From Bacteroidaceae bacterium (GTDB taxonomy: Bacteria; Bacteroidota; Bacteroidia; Bacteroidales; Bacteroidaceae), in NCBI GenBank assembly GCA_017557005.1, contig JAFZFZ010000073.1, positions 1 through 64,000 of the forward strand: 64,000 nt of DNA, in the 5' to 3' direction. Numbering within the stretch: position 1 is the first letter of the stretch; each line of letters opens with the position of its first letter. Positions 8,486 to 17,192 of this stretch are shown here, one piece after another. The notes under the pieces are model-generated. The model was not told the DNA's origin and ran no database searches. It saw only the letters and a program-made list of their open reading frames with translations. The position numbers and the translations under genes were made by a program.

Positions 8486-8959
8486 TTAGTCGCGCAAACG
8501 GAAATTATTGGCACGAGCCAACATCTTAGCCTCGGTCATACGGATAGAGTGGAAGCTCATAGCTGCAAGGATGAGCGAAACCAAGGGAAGACATACCTGC
8601 CAATTCATCTTGACAAGAGTGGTGTCGACACGCAAGATGAGCACAAAAGCCAAGAATACGATGTAGTAGCCAGCAAGCAAACAGCAGTTGAAGATGGCGC
8701 TACGCTTCTGCAATGAGAAGTTTTGGAAGAGGCTCACAAACATGGTGAAGACACTGGTAACAACTGATACAATGAGCAGAATGCCCAAAGCAGATGATCC
8801 CGCAGAGGCAGTACCCTCAGCATAGCGGCGCAATACAAAATTGGTCATCTCCACAGCAGGACTATCTTGATAGAAGAAAGTAATGAGTGGGCAACACATA
8901 CATACAATGAGTGCTACCATTGACAGCACCTGATAGATATGGTGGATATAGAACTTCAT
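8486..8959 (-). CDS. DUF4293-like four-helix membrane protein
   Basis: A 157-residue integral membrane protein with four hydrophobic segments (around 10-27, 55-77, 88-108 and 118-140), matching in length and position the DUF4293 protein that follows rpoZ in Bacteroidetes. No enzymatic motif is visible and the function is unknown. The frame is open further upstream, but the start at 8959 (MKFYIHH) gives the usual length; ATG at 8974 is an alternative. A strong hairpin with eight T's (8979-9065) ends only about 20 nt before the start. Readthrough of that element, or a promoter inside it, must control expression. Confidence 0.75.
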   Translation of the reverse strand: MKFYIHHIYQVLSMVALIVCMCCPLITFFYQDSPAVEMTNFVLRRYAEGTASAGSSALGILLIVSVVTSVFTMFVSLFQNFSLQKRSAIFNCCLLAGYYIVFLAFVLILRVDTTLVKMNWQVCLPLVSLILAAMSFHSIRMTEAKMLARANNFRLRD

Positions 8960-8978
8960 AATTAGATCAAACATTAAT

Positions 8979-9065
8979 AAAAAAAAGGACTTGGCGTTTG
9001 GCATCGTGCTATGGCTACCGACAAGAAGCGGAGCCTCCAACACTTACATACCAGACGCCAAGCCC
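8979..9065 (-). ncRNA. Structured RNA element between rpoZ and the DUF4293-like gene
   Basis: On the minus strand the segment opens with GGGCTTGGCGTCTGG (9065-9051) and closes with CCAAACGCCAAGTCC (9001-8987). These pair as a 15-bp stem with two G-U pairs, then eight U's follow. Between the arms, about 49 nt can form a further stem (GGCT-CCG with CGG-AGCC). The size and internal structure exceed a simple terminator. It begins 12 nt after the rpoZ stop and ends just before the next start. It may be a terminator-attenuator, a leader element or a processed small RNA. I do not recognise a known RNA family. Confidence 0.6.
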
Positions 9066-9077
9066 TATAATATACGA

Positions 9078-9413
9078 TTAGTCTTGACTAGCGTTCTCCT
9101 TCAAGGGATTGCGGTAGTACACTTTGTCCTCGAGAAACTCTTGTGTGGCAATGAGTGCGGGCTTGGGAAGACGCTCATAGTAGCGTGAAATCTCAATCTG
9201 CTCGCGGTTCTCAAATACCTCTTCCAAATTGTCTGATGATGAGCTAAACTCGTCGAGCTTCTTCTTCAACTCGTCCTTGATCTCTACAGAAATTTGATTG
9301 GCACGCTTGCCCATGATAGCGATTGATTCGTACACATTACCGGTCTTGTCTCTGAAATCAGACATATCACGAGTAATAGTGTTAGTAGGAGCATTGGTCT
9401 TTTTGTAATCCAT
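9078..9413 (-). CDS. rpoZ: RNA polymerase omega subunit (Bacteroidetes type)
   Basis: A 111-residue protein of the Rpb6/omega fold. The N-terminal half shows the core omega pattern (GNVYESIAIMGKRANQIS); the C-terminal half is an acidic and charged extension typical of Bacteroidetes omega (FENREQIEISRYYERLPKP). It would assist RNA polymerase assembly by clamping the beta' subunit. It sits between bamD (35-nt gap upstream) and the DUF4293-like gene, a conserved order in this phylum, which strengthens the call. Confidence 0.9.
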   Translation of the reverse strand: MDYKKTNAPTNTITRDMSDFRDKTGNVYESIAIMGKRANQISVEIKDELKKKLDEFSSSSDNLEEVFENREQIEISRYYERLPKPALIATQEFLEDKVYYRNPLKENASQD

Positions 9414-9448
9414 AGTCTATATTATAATTTGTTTGTTTATTCGTTGTC

Positions 9449-10246
9449 TTATTTTATTGCTTTTTGCGAATCACGATACATCTTATCGGCCTCCTTCATA
9501 TACTTGCTTTCGGGAAACTCATTCTTAAATGCATGATACTCATCAATGGTATCGCGATAACGATCAATCATCTTTTCCTTGACACTCTCCTTGGCCATAC
9601 CATAACGAGCACGAAGAATCAGTATCGAGAGGTCCTCGCGCAACTTGGTATAGGGATAGTCGTTGAGGGCATTCTGCGCTGTAATGATGCAGGCTTGGTA
9701 GTTGTTACCCATGTAGTTGCCCAAATCATAATAGAGCTTAGCCGAACGGTACTCCTTCTCCACCAAACGATCGTGCAGCTCATACAACATATCGTGAGCT
9801 ATCGAACGATAATCTGAATAGGGGTAATATTCGGTGAACACCTGAATCTCATTGATAGCACGGATGGTGCTTGATTGGTCGAGACGAGGGTCGGGAGTAT
9901 CCAAATAGAGAGCCTTTGCCGACATGAAACGAGCAATCTCAGCATATACACCTTTAGGATAGGTGTTGCAGTAGGTAGTAAAGTATTGTGAAGCGGTCAC
10001 ATAATCTTTCATACCGAAATAGCACATTGAAAGCATGTAGAGCGACTCTTCGGCATAGATGGTACCCTTCATGAAGGCGAGCACATCCTCGAGCAATGAG
10101 CTTGCTTGGCTATACTCTCCTTCTACATAGTATGCCTTGGCCAGCTCATACTTATAGTCATAATCCATTGACTTCTGTACCTTCGCATATTGAGTACAGC
10201 TTGCCAACATGATGGCTGAGAGTATGATTGCTACGAATTTCTTCAT
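9449..10246 (-). CDS. bamD: Outer membrane assembly lipoprotein BamD
   Basis: A 265-residue lipoprotein with signal peptide and lipobox (MLASC, Cys17) followed by TPR-type helical repeats over the whole length (motifs such as AYYVEGEYSQASSLLEDVL and SMCYFGMKDYVTASQYF). BamD docks with BamA in the machine that folds beta-barrel proteins into the outer membrane. Length and repeat pattern agree with the YfiO/BamD family. It is the first gene of the bamD-rpoZ-DUF4293 unit, with a promoter box at 10278-10285 and a weak AAGG just before ATG. Confidence 0.9.
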   Translation of the reverse strand: MKKFVAIILSAIMLASCTQYAKVQKSMDYDYKYELAKAYYVEGEYSQASSLLEDVLAFMKGTIYAEESLYMLSMCYFGMKDYVTASQYFTTYCNTYPKGVYAEIARFMSAKALYLDTPDPRLDQSSTIRAINEIQVFTEYYPYSDYRSIAHDMLYELHDRLVEKEYRSAKLYYDLGNYMGNNYQACIITAQNALNDYPYTKLREDLSILILRARYGMAKESVKEKMIDRYRDTIDEYHAFKNEFPESKYMKEADKMYRDSQKAIK

Positions 10247-10277
10247 CCTTGTATACCTACAACTAATAATTATCGTG

Positions 10278-10285
10278 CAAAGTTA
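10278..10285 (-). promoter_or_regulatory. Putative -7 box of the bamD operon
   Basis: Reads TAACTTTG on the minus strand, 32 nt before the bamD start. Confidence 0.6.
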
Positions 10286-10346
10286 CGGATAACATACGAA
10301 TAAACGGAACAAAACATCCTTTTTTTATGCTAAAAATATAAAAAAA

Positions 10347-10381
10347 GTGTGGAGCAATGCTATCCAGACATTGCCCCACAC
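10347..10381 (-). terminator. Rho-independent terminator of the 1,001-residue protein gene
   Basis: GTGTGGGGCAATG pairs with CATTGC-CCACAC (one bulge) on the minus strand, followed by seven T's. Confidence 0.75.
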
Positions 10382-10411
10382 CATTTTTTGGAATTTATAG
10401 ATATCAGTGCA

Positions 10412-13400
10412 TTACTTGATCAGCACCTTATCCACCTTCACCTGTCCGTCCGTCATGATGCTCTTAACAAGAGTAATACCCTTCTGAGGCGCTGCAATGC
10501 GTACACCATCGATTGTGTAATATTCGCATGCTGTTGCCTTAGCGCTTGACTCTACATCGATGCACTTGATAGCTGAAGGAACCTCCTCAGAATCATAGAA
10601 GAGTGTAAAGTTGTCAACCTTGAACCAGCCTTGGCCTCGTACATTCTCACCATACTCATCAGTGTCACCAGATACATCGTCCTTAGATACACCGCTTGTA
10701 TTTACATTGTTGGTACGGAAACCAATGCGTGCAACGCCATCTTCTCGAACAGCGAATGTCACTGTCATCGTATGAAGAAGGTCGGTGGTGCGGTCATCAG
10801 CGAAGCATGTATAGCCTGCATAGGTCAGGAAGGGAACAGAAGCTTCGGGGAAGTCGATATCACGCTGAGCTGCAGCCTGAGCATCCTTCGGAAGATTCAG
10901 TTCGTGTGCCTCTTCGGTAGAGAACATCTGCACATAACCGTTAGCAAAGATACGCTGAGTTGTGATGTTGTCGCCTGCCCAGTTGTTTTGTACCATAACA
11001 TCGGCTGTGAGGGTATAGGTACCCATGGGCAAACCGGTGAGTGTCTGACTCAACTCTACTTCGGGTACGCTCTCTGTCCAGATACCCCAAAGCTTATCAC
11101 CATCAGTAGGCTGACGATCAATGTAGGTACCATCATCCAAAGTTACACTGATAGCATCACCAGAGTTGATAGCACACCAACCTGTAACGTCATGAGCTGT
11201 AATCTCTGATGCAGTGTAGCATGTTTCGCCATTGAGAATAAGGTTCCATCCCTTAGGAGCATCGGCAATACCACCTGAATCACCTCCGGGCTGTGAAGAC
11301 ATATCCTCGAAACTCGGGTTCTTGATGATATAGGTAATATCCTTACCTACGAGAATCTCTGACTTCTTGCATGTCTCCAATGCCTCTTCAAGCATAGCTA
11401 TCACACCAAGAATCTCATCGTCAGCATATTCACCATACTCGTACTTATCAACGACCTCAGAGATGATATCGCTATAATCACCAGCACCAGGCAGATCGCC
11501 ATAGATACTCAAGTTCTCATCGGCTTCAGCAATGGCTTGATCCAACTTAGCATACAACTTAACCGAGCGGTCCATTGCTACCAAAAGATCTTTTGCAAGA
11601 AGGATGGCGGCATTGATTTCGGCTTGAGAGTTTGATTCACTATAATCTTCCAGCTCCTCTACTTTGCTCTCAACCATGTCATAGATGGCCTTCGACATCA
11701 AATCCTGATTATCGATGTATAAGTTCATCTGATTCACGTAGTGAGCCAATACTGACAATGCATCATCAGCGGTATAGCCCACCTTCTCAATGCGGAAGTT
11801 GTCGACCTTGAACCAACCATCACCACCGGCAGAGTTAGATGAACTGCGCAAAGCGGCTGCTACATTGCCATCGGTACGCAAACCAAAGGTGAGCTTACCA
11901 TCGTAAACATAGGCACGCACCTGCAAAGCTTGCAATTGGGTATCAGTAACGGGCTCTTCCAAACCTGCAAAGTCATATACCTCTGAGTTATCGAGCAATG
12001 AATGATCGTAATCATACTCGTAACCAAAATAGGTTGAATTCAAGTTACCAAAGATACGTTGGGTAGTACGACGCGAACCGCTACCATTGGCACCTACCAT
12101 GAGAGCAGCACTTACGATATAGGTTCCATTCTCAATGCCATCAATCGTTTGTGAGAGTTCAACGGTGGGAAGACCTGAGGTCCAAATACCGAAACCATAC
12201 TGACCATCTTTGGCATCACCTGTACAGTCGGCATTGACACCACACCAGTTTGCCACACCATGACTCTTGATCTCACTTGCTGTAGTCACGGTATCACCAG
12301 CAAGAATAAGTGTCCAGCCTACAGGAGGATTAGCAATATTAGATGTAGTACCACCGCCTTGAGCTGAGAGGTCCTCGAAACTCATATTAGTACCAAGCGA
12401 AGTGTAGTCGCCCATACCCTGGTTATGAGATGCAACGGCATCGATAATAGCCAACTTAGCTGCTGCAAGAGACTCTACATCAATCTTCGAATTAAACACC
12501 TGCATAGCAGTTGCAATAGCTGATAAAAGCACCTCATCGCCGCTCTCCTCAGCTGTATACACAGCTACATCAATCTCCTTATAGAGTGCTACCTTAGCAT
12601 CAATCACAGACTTGATATACGCAATTACCGAGTCGGTGAGCTCTACCTCGTTATAGATACGCTCAACCTCAGCAGCTGTAGCATCGAAACCTACTTCATA
12701 GCCTTCGAGTCCTACATAAGAAGTCTCAAAGTTATTGATAAGCTCATAAGCCGCAGCAAGAGATGAGTATGAAGCAACATTCTCAGCCTTCACAAAAGCC
12801 CAGTTGAGTGATGTGCTATCTGCCATCTGCACATAGGTATCAGTCAGGTCGTAAACAGGGTTGCCGATTTCATCATACAAGATATCAAAGTCGGGATGCC
12901 ATCCTGAACCGGGATATGAAATTACCCAATACTGCTGGCCCTTATTCAAGTGCATATGCAAACCAACAACGTTGGTATTATTATAATCACCTGCTATCAG
13001 TTTGTAATAGCCTTCGTAATCACCACCAACAACGGTCCATTCGGCCTCGTAGTCGCGCATGTTCACATTGGCAGTACCACTGGGTACGCACATGTAGTTG
13101 GTGGCAACAATAGAGTCAGAGCCATCAACCAATGAGGGCACAACATCATCGTGCTTAAACATCCAAGTTCCATACGATGTCTCCACAGCCTCAACCTGAT
13201 AGTCGGCATAATGAGAGTCGGCAGCACTCAGATTGTACAAAGCTCCATCCCAGCTGGTACGGCTCATATAGCCATTCGGGGTAGCCTTGTTAAACAATAC
13301 ATACTTTTCGCCTGCGGTCAAAACCTCCGTTTTCAATTGAGGGGGCTGAATCTCAGCCATCGCACTTGTGCCTGCCAATAAAAGGCCTGCAATGAGTGTA

Positions 13401-13417
13401 AATGTTTTGTTTTTCAT
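10412..13417 (-). CDS. Large secreted protein with two repeated carbohydrate-binding-like domains
   Basis: A 1,001-residue protein with a signal peptide (1-21). Two long repeats, about residues 340-560 and 700-940, share a clear order of motifs: SFED-S-QxGG, GWxLIL, TASEI, WCxxN, GIWT-xxPxVELSQT, TTQRIF, and GWFKVDNF. This layout resembles galactose-binding-like (CBM-type) beta-sandwiches. Helical linkers rich in acidic residues separate them. The extreme C-terminus (YYTIDGVRIAAPQKG to the end) resembles the cell-surface sorting/anchor domain common in Prevotella secreted proteins. No catalytic residues are recognisable, so glycan or surface binding is an inference. It lies downstream of tagaturonate reductase in the same direction with a 40-nt gap and has its own terminator. 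Confidence 0.75.
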   Translation of the reverse strand: MKNKTFTLIAGLLLAGTSAMAEIQPPQLKTEVLTAGEKYVLFNKATPNGYMSRTSWDGALYNLSAADSHYADYQVEAVETSYGTWMFKHDDVVPSLVDGSDSIVATNYMCVPSGTANVNMRDYEAEWTVVGGDYEGYYKLIAGDYNNTNVVGLHMHLNKGQQYWVISYPGSGWHPDFDILYDEIGNPVYDLTDTYVQMADSTSLNWAFVKAENVASYSSLAAAYELINNFETSYVGLEGYEVGFDATAAEVERIYNEVELTDSVIAYIKSVIDAKVALYKEIDVAVYTAEESGDEVLLSAIATAMQVFNSKIDVESLAAAKLAIIDAVASHNQGMGDYTSLGTNMSFEDLSAQGGGTTSNIANPPVGWTLILAGDTVTTASEIKSHGVANWCGVNADCTGDAKDGQYGFGIWTSGLPTVELSQTIDGIENGTYIVSAALMVGANGSGSRRTTQRIFGNLNSTYFGYEYDYDHSLLDNSEVYDFAGLEEPVTDTQLQALQVRAYVYDGKLTFGLRTDGNVAAALRSSSNSAGGDGWFKVDNFRIEKVGYTADDALSVLAHYVNQMNLYIDNQDLMSKAIYDMVESKVEELEDYSESNSQAEINAAILLAKDLLVAMDRSVKLYAKLDQAIAEADENLSIYGDLPGAGDYSDIISEVVDKYEYGEYADDEILGVIAMLEEALETCKKSEILVGKDITYIIKNPSFEDMSSQPGGDSGGIADAPKGWNLILNGETCYTASEITAHDVTGWCAINSGDAISVTLDDGTYIDRQPTDGDKLWGIWTESVPEVELSQTLTGLPMGTYTLTADVMVQNNWAGDNITTQRIFANGYVQMFSTEEAHELNLPKDAQAAAQRDIDFPEASVPFLTYAGYTCFADDRTTDLLHTMTVTFAVREDGVARIGFRTNNVNTSGVSKDDVSGDTDEYGENVRGQGWFKVDNFTLFYDSEEVPSAIKCIDVESSAKATACEYYTIDGVRIAAPQKGITLVKSIMTDGQVKVDKVLIK

Positions 13418-13457
13418 AATTCTTGATTAGTTAGTTATTGTTGGTACTCTTTTTATA

Positions 13458-14897
13458 TCAGAGAATTGTCTTCACGGTCTCAAGCATACCGATAGACTGA
13501 ATACTATCAAGGTACTGCACAACGAGATCGGTCAGACCCGGGATGGCATTGAGGTTGCTCTTCCAAATGCTCTCCTCTGCCAAAACGCCCTCGGCAACCT
13601 TACGGGTGTCACCCGTTGCCCAAAGTTCCTTGAGCAATGCCATGATTTCAGGGGCATCATTGGGAACGATCTCGGCACCATCTTCACGCACACCTCCTTT
13701 ATAATAGGTAATAATAGCAGCAAGGCCCAGCACAAGTCCCTTAGGCAACTCACCCTTACGAGCGAGATAGGTTTTGAGACCAGGAAGATCGCGAGTTTCA
13801 TATTTGGGGAACGAATTGAGCATAATGCTTGTCACCTGATGATCTACGAAGGGGTTCACAAAACGCTCAAGCACATCGGCTGCAAATTTTTGCAGTTCCT
13901 CCTTAGGAAGATTAAGAGTTTCCATCAACTCCTCGCACATCACCTTATTGATATACTTTCCTACAACAGGATGCTGGCAGGCGTCACGCACGATATTGAT
14001 ACCCGAAAGGAACGCAACAGGAGAGAGCACGGTGTGCGGACCATTGAGTAGGGTCACCTTACGCTCGTGATAGGGCTCTTCAGAGGGCACGAAGAGTACA
14101 TTAAGACCAGCCTTATCAGCAGGAAACTCATCAGCAATAGAGGCGGGAGCCTCGATCACCCAAAGGTGGAAGAACTCACCTTGAACAACCAAGTTGTCAT
14201 CGTATCCTAACTTAGCCTTGATTTCGTCAATCTCCTTACGGGGGAAACCTGGTACAATACGGTCAACGAGAGTTGCATATACACCACAAGCATTAAGGAA
14301 CCAATTCTTGAAATCGTCGCCCAACTGCCACAACTCAATATACTGAAGGATGCACTCCTTGAGCTTATGACCGTTGAGGAAGATGAGTTCGCACGGGAAC
14401 ACGATAAGTCCCTTGCTCATATCGCCCTTGAAATACTCGTAACGATGATACAACAACTGGGTCAACTTACCCGGATATGACGATGCGGGTTTGTCAGTAA
14501 ACTTACATGAAGGATCAAAGGTGATACCAGCCTCAGTCGTATTTGAGATAACGAAACGCATCTCAGGTTGCTCGGCCAACTGCATGAACTCATCGTTCTG
14601 TGTATATACATTCAATGCACGGCTAATAACATCAATCTTGGTCAAACTATTGACAGGCTCTCCATTGTCGAGACCTTGAAGATTGACATGATAGAGACAG
14701 TCCTGACCATTGAGCATATCAATCATGCCCTTTTCTATAGGCTGAACAACGACAACACTTCCATTGAAATCGGTCTTTTCGTTCATATTGAAAATAATCC
14801 AATCTACAAAGGCGCGCAGAAAGTTTCCTTCACCGAACTGAATAACCTTTTCCGGACGAATAGTCTTATTTGCCGTAGTTTTGTTTAATGCTTTCAT
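13458..14897 (-). CDS. uxaB: Tagaturonate reductase (altronate oxidoreductase)
   Basis: A 479-residue mannitol-dehydrogenase-type NAD enzyme that reduces D-tagaturonate to D-altronate in galacturonate (pectin) breakdown. The N-terminal nucleotide-binding segment (VIQFGEGNFLRAFVDWI, about 18-34) is the hallmark of UxaB/UxuB-like enzymes; the mid segment VISNTTEAGI and the substrate region KVTLLNGPHT-LSPVAFLSG are also typical. Length fits. Other uxa genes are absent from the window, so the pathway must be completed elsewhere. It lies 40 nt upstream of the large secreted protein and 81 nt downstream of the ABC gene. A weak promoter-like box (TATCTTCG) at 14931-14938 would allow separate transcription. 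Confidence 0.88.
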   Translation of the reverse strand: MKALNKTTANKTIRPEKVIQFGEGNFLRAFVDWIIFNMNEKTDFNGSVVVVQPIEKGMIDMLNGQDCLYHVNLQGLDNGEPVNSLTKIDVISRALNVYTQNDEFMQLAEQPEMRFVISNTTEAGITFDPSCKFTDKPASSYPGKLTQLLYHRYEYFKGDMSKGLIVFPCELIFLNGHKLKECILQYIELWQLGDDFKNWFLNACGVYATLVDRIVPGFPRKEIDEIKAKLGYDDNLVVQGEFFHLWVIEAPASIADEFPADKAGLNVLFVPSEEPYHERKVTLLNGPHTVLSPVAFLSGINIVRDACQHPVVGKYINKVMCEELMETLNLPKEELQKFAADVLERFVNPFVDHQVTSIMLNSFPKYETRDLPGLKTYLARKGELPKGLVLGLAAIITYYKGGVREDGAEIVPNDAPEIMALLKELWATGDTRKVAEGVLAEESIWKSNLNAIPGLTDLVVQYLDSIQSIGMLETVKTIL

Positions 14898-14978
14898 CGT
14901 AATAAATTTTTAGAGTTTTAAATATGTATGCGAAGATACAACATGCTCATTAGAAAAGCAAGCAATCAACGCAGAAAA

Positions 14979-16397
14979 TCACAAGTTCTTATGATGAGTG
15001 ATACAGGTTGGTAACTCGTCTAAATAATGGGTTACCATTATCAGTGTCTTATCGGGACGACTACAAAATGCATCTATCACCTTGCGCACCCATTCACGGT
15101 GATCCGTATCAAGTCCGTGCAATGGCTCGTCAAGAATAAGCAATTCGGGATCTTTCACAAAGGCACGTGCCAAGAGAACAAGACGCTGCTCGCCGCTTGA
15201 CAATGTGAGGAATGTGCGTTCAGCCAACTCTTCAATACCAAACACGCGCATCCACTCTTTACAAACGCCCATCTGCTCAGATCGAGGACGCTTATAGAGT
15301 CCGATACTATCATGCAGACCCGAAGCAACAATCTCTATAGAAGGCAAATCCTTCAAATAGGCTCGGTGCATTTCGGGTGACACATAACCAATGCGACGCT
15401 TGATATCCCAAATGCTTTCGCCTGTGCCTCTACGCTTACCGAATAGAGTTATATCACACGCATAGGACTGAGGATTATCGGCACACACCAAAGCCAACAA
15501 AGCCGATTTTCCGCTACCATTGCGTCCATGCAGTGCCCATCGTTCACCACGACGCACACTCCAGTCGAGATGTTCGAAAATGGTACGTTCGCCATAGCGA
15601 AGGGTCACATCACGGAAATCGATAATAGAAGAGGAGGCTGTCATATCATCGGAAGATGGGTATTGCTGAGCGGTCTGCACACAGGGTAACTCCACCTCTT
15701 GACACTGGGAAGAAGAGCATTTACTTGACCCTAACACGCGGTCATATACCGGTATTACGCGAGTAACAAAATCAGGTACCTCATCCTCTCTCGACAAGAC
15801 CAAGATAAGATGCAACCCGGTTTGGGAGATTAGGTTCTGCAACAATTCGCACAACTGATTACGCATGGGAGCATCCAACCCGATGAAAGGGTTATCCATA
15901 ATGAGCACCTGCGGAGAACTCATTAAAGCTTTTACCACTTGAAGGCGACGCAGTTCACCACTTGAAAGCATCACCAAACGCTTATCCAACAGCGAGGAGA
16001 GTCCAAAGCTCTCACAAACCCCACTACATAGTTCTTCATCTGTATAGCCAACAAACAGATCGCGCACCACAGGGAGTTCTTCCACCTCTTGTGAATGCCA
16101 TCGCTGCTGATAAAAATAACCGGAATCATTATCGCCATAGCTATCGCGAAAAGCAATATAGCGTATATTCTCGTAAGCCATACGGCTATTGCTCGCGCCA
16201 AAATCATAATGAACCTCATTCATCAAAAGCGGATAACGACCAATGATTGTATTTACCAACATTGTCTTACCACTTCCATTAGGGCCGACAATAGCCAATT
16301 GTTCTCCTTCGTTCAATACAAAGTTTATCGGTTCATGCATCCGATACAACGGGTGGCGTGCCACGCCATTCACTATCTCAACAATCTTTCTACTCAT
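14979..16397 (-). CDS. ABC-type protein with two fused ATPase domains (ModF/PhrA-like)
   Basis: A 472-residue cytoplasmic protein of two ABC nucleotide-binding domains and no membrane part. Domain 1 has Walker A GPNGSGKT (about 39-46), signature LSSGELRR and Walker B VLIMDNP, where the usual catalytic Glu is Asn. Domain 2 has Walker A GRNGSGKS, signature LSSGEQRL and an intact LLILDEP. This is the architecture of ModF and the so-called photorepair proteins, whose role is not settled. The Asn in domain 1 suggests that only domain 2 hydrolyses ATP. It follows a small AbgT-like membrane protein by 59 nt, and that gene follows a two-component system, so a membrane complex is possible but unproven. 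Confidence 0.85.
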   Translation of the reverse strand: MSRKIVEIVNGVARHPLYRMHEPINFVLNEGEQLAIVGPNGSGKTMLVNTIIGRYPLLMNEVHYDFGASNSRMAYENIRYIAFRDSYGDNDSGYFYQQRWHSQEVEELPVVRDLFVGYTDEELCSGVCESFGLSSLLDKRLVMLSSGELRRLQVVKALMSSPQVLIMDNPFIGLDAPMRNQLCELLQNLISQTGLHLILVLSREDEVPDFVTRVIPVYDRVLGSSKCSSSQCQEVELPCVQTAQQYPSSDDMTASSSIIDFRDVTLRYGERTIFEHLDWSVRRGERWALHGRNGSGKSALLALVCADNPQSYACDITLFGKRRGTGESIWDIKRRIGYVSPEMHRAYLKDLPSIEIVASGLHDSIGLYKRPRSEQMGVCKEWMRVFGIEELAERTFLTLSSGEQRLVLLARAFVKDPELLILDEPLHGLDTDHREWVRKVIDAFCSRPDKTLIMVTHYLDELPTCITHHKNL

Positions 16398-16456
16398 TTC
16401 AATCTAAAAACTTTACCTCTTATCACAATCTTGTTTCTTTATGCAAGTAGCCATCC

Positions 16457-17155
16457 TCATTTGCGACACAACGACGACACCAAAGGTACTCCATAGACAA
16501 GAAACGTAAACAACGATACAGCACTGCTACCCCACCCTAACAACTGAAAGAAGTGTGTGTAATGCAACGCAGCCACCAATTGTGATGTGATGATATATGT
16601 TACAAAATAATCGGAACAACGAGCAATCTCCGTAGTAAATGCCTTGAGTATGGACTGTGGGGTATGCCACAAACCTGCCAAGCAGCCATAGACAAGAGAT
16701 GCTGCGCATACTATCACGAAAAGTATAAAGAGCCATCCACTGGAGAGAGGGCCCCCTGCAATGTGTCCAGTCACACTGAGCAGATTACCTTTCGGTGACA
16801 GTACACCCCATAAAACCAAGACTATGCACACAAGGAAGACCACCCAAGCTATGCGTGCTGCATATTGTTGTCGGCGTGTCAAAGAGGGGCGTCTACGTTC
16901 AAGGAACAAGTGCTTCACATAGAAAACAACACCACAGCTACGAATGGCACTCATCATCATCAACACAAGCAACACATACACAATGGGCGCCGATGCGATA
17001 TGCTCAATGCTATGGCGCACAAACCAACGTGAGCTATCGGAACTAAGCAGGCTGGGCATCAGTTCTCCATCCGGAAGGACAAAGCCATACACACTGGCAA
17101 TCCATGAAAACATCACCAGTATAAAAAGCAGCAGTGTATATACAACGGAAAACAC
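16457..17155 (-). CDS. Shortened AbgT-like membrane protein
   Basis: A 232-residue protein with about six hydrophobic spans. By eye it aligns with two separated parts of AbgT (p-aminobenzoyl-glutamate transporter family). Residues 35-85 (SLLSSDSSRWFVRHSIEHI onward) resemble the N-terminal LLSVEGLHWF region. Residues 90-205 (SLTRRQQYAARIAWVVFL and AASLVYG onward) resemble the region around its fifth to seventh spans. The intervening part of about 160 residues and the whole C-terminal third, which contain both substrate-binding hairpins in full-length AbgT, are missing. So if homologous it is unlikely to transport in the same way. No frameshift or stop is visible, so it looks like a stable small protein. 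It sits between the response regulator (37 nt) and the ABC protein (59 nt). Homology is tentative. Confidence 0.6.
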   Translation of the reverse strand: MFSVVYTLLLFILVMFSWIASVYGFVLPDGELMPSLLSSDSSRWFVRHSIEHIASAPIVYVLLVLMMMSAIRSCGVVFYVKHLFLERRRPSLTRRQQYAARIAWVVFLVCIVLVLWGVLSPKGNLLSVTGHIAGGPLSSGWLFILFVIVCAASLVYGCLAGLWHTPQSILKAFTTEIARCSDYFVTYIITSQLVAALHYTHFFQLLGWGSSAVSLFTFLVYGVPLVSSLCRK

Positions 17156-17192
17156 GTCTTTATATAGGATTTATTATTGTAAAAACATAGGT

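Noticed and set aside
8414-8716. Plus-strand ORF opposite the DUF4293-like gene
   Set aside because: It begins inside the terminator hairpin and is antisense to a membrane protein with consistent length and context.
8979-9065. 5S rRNA or tRNA-like gene
   Set aside because: The fold has neither a cloverleaf nor the conserved 5S loops; the T-run places it as a leftward structured element.
10631-11209. 192-residue plus-strand ORF opposite the large secreted protein
   Set aside because: Shadow frame; the minus-strand protein has a signal peptide and duplicated domains across the same bases.
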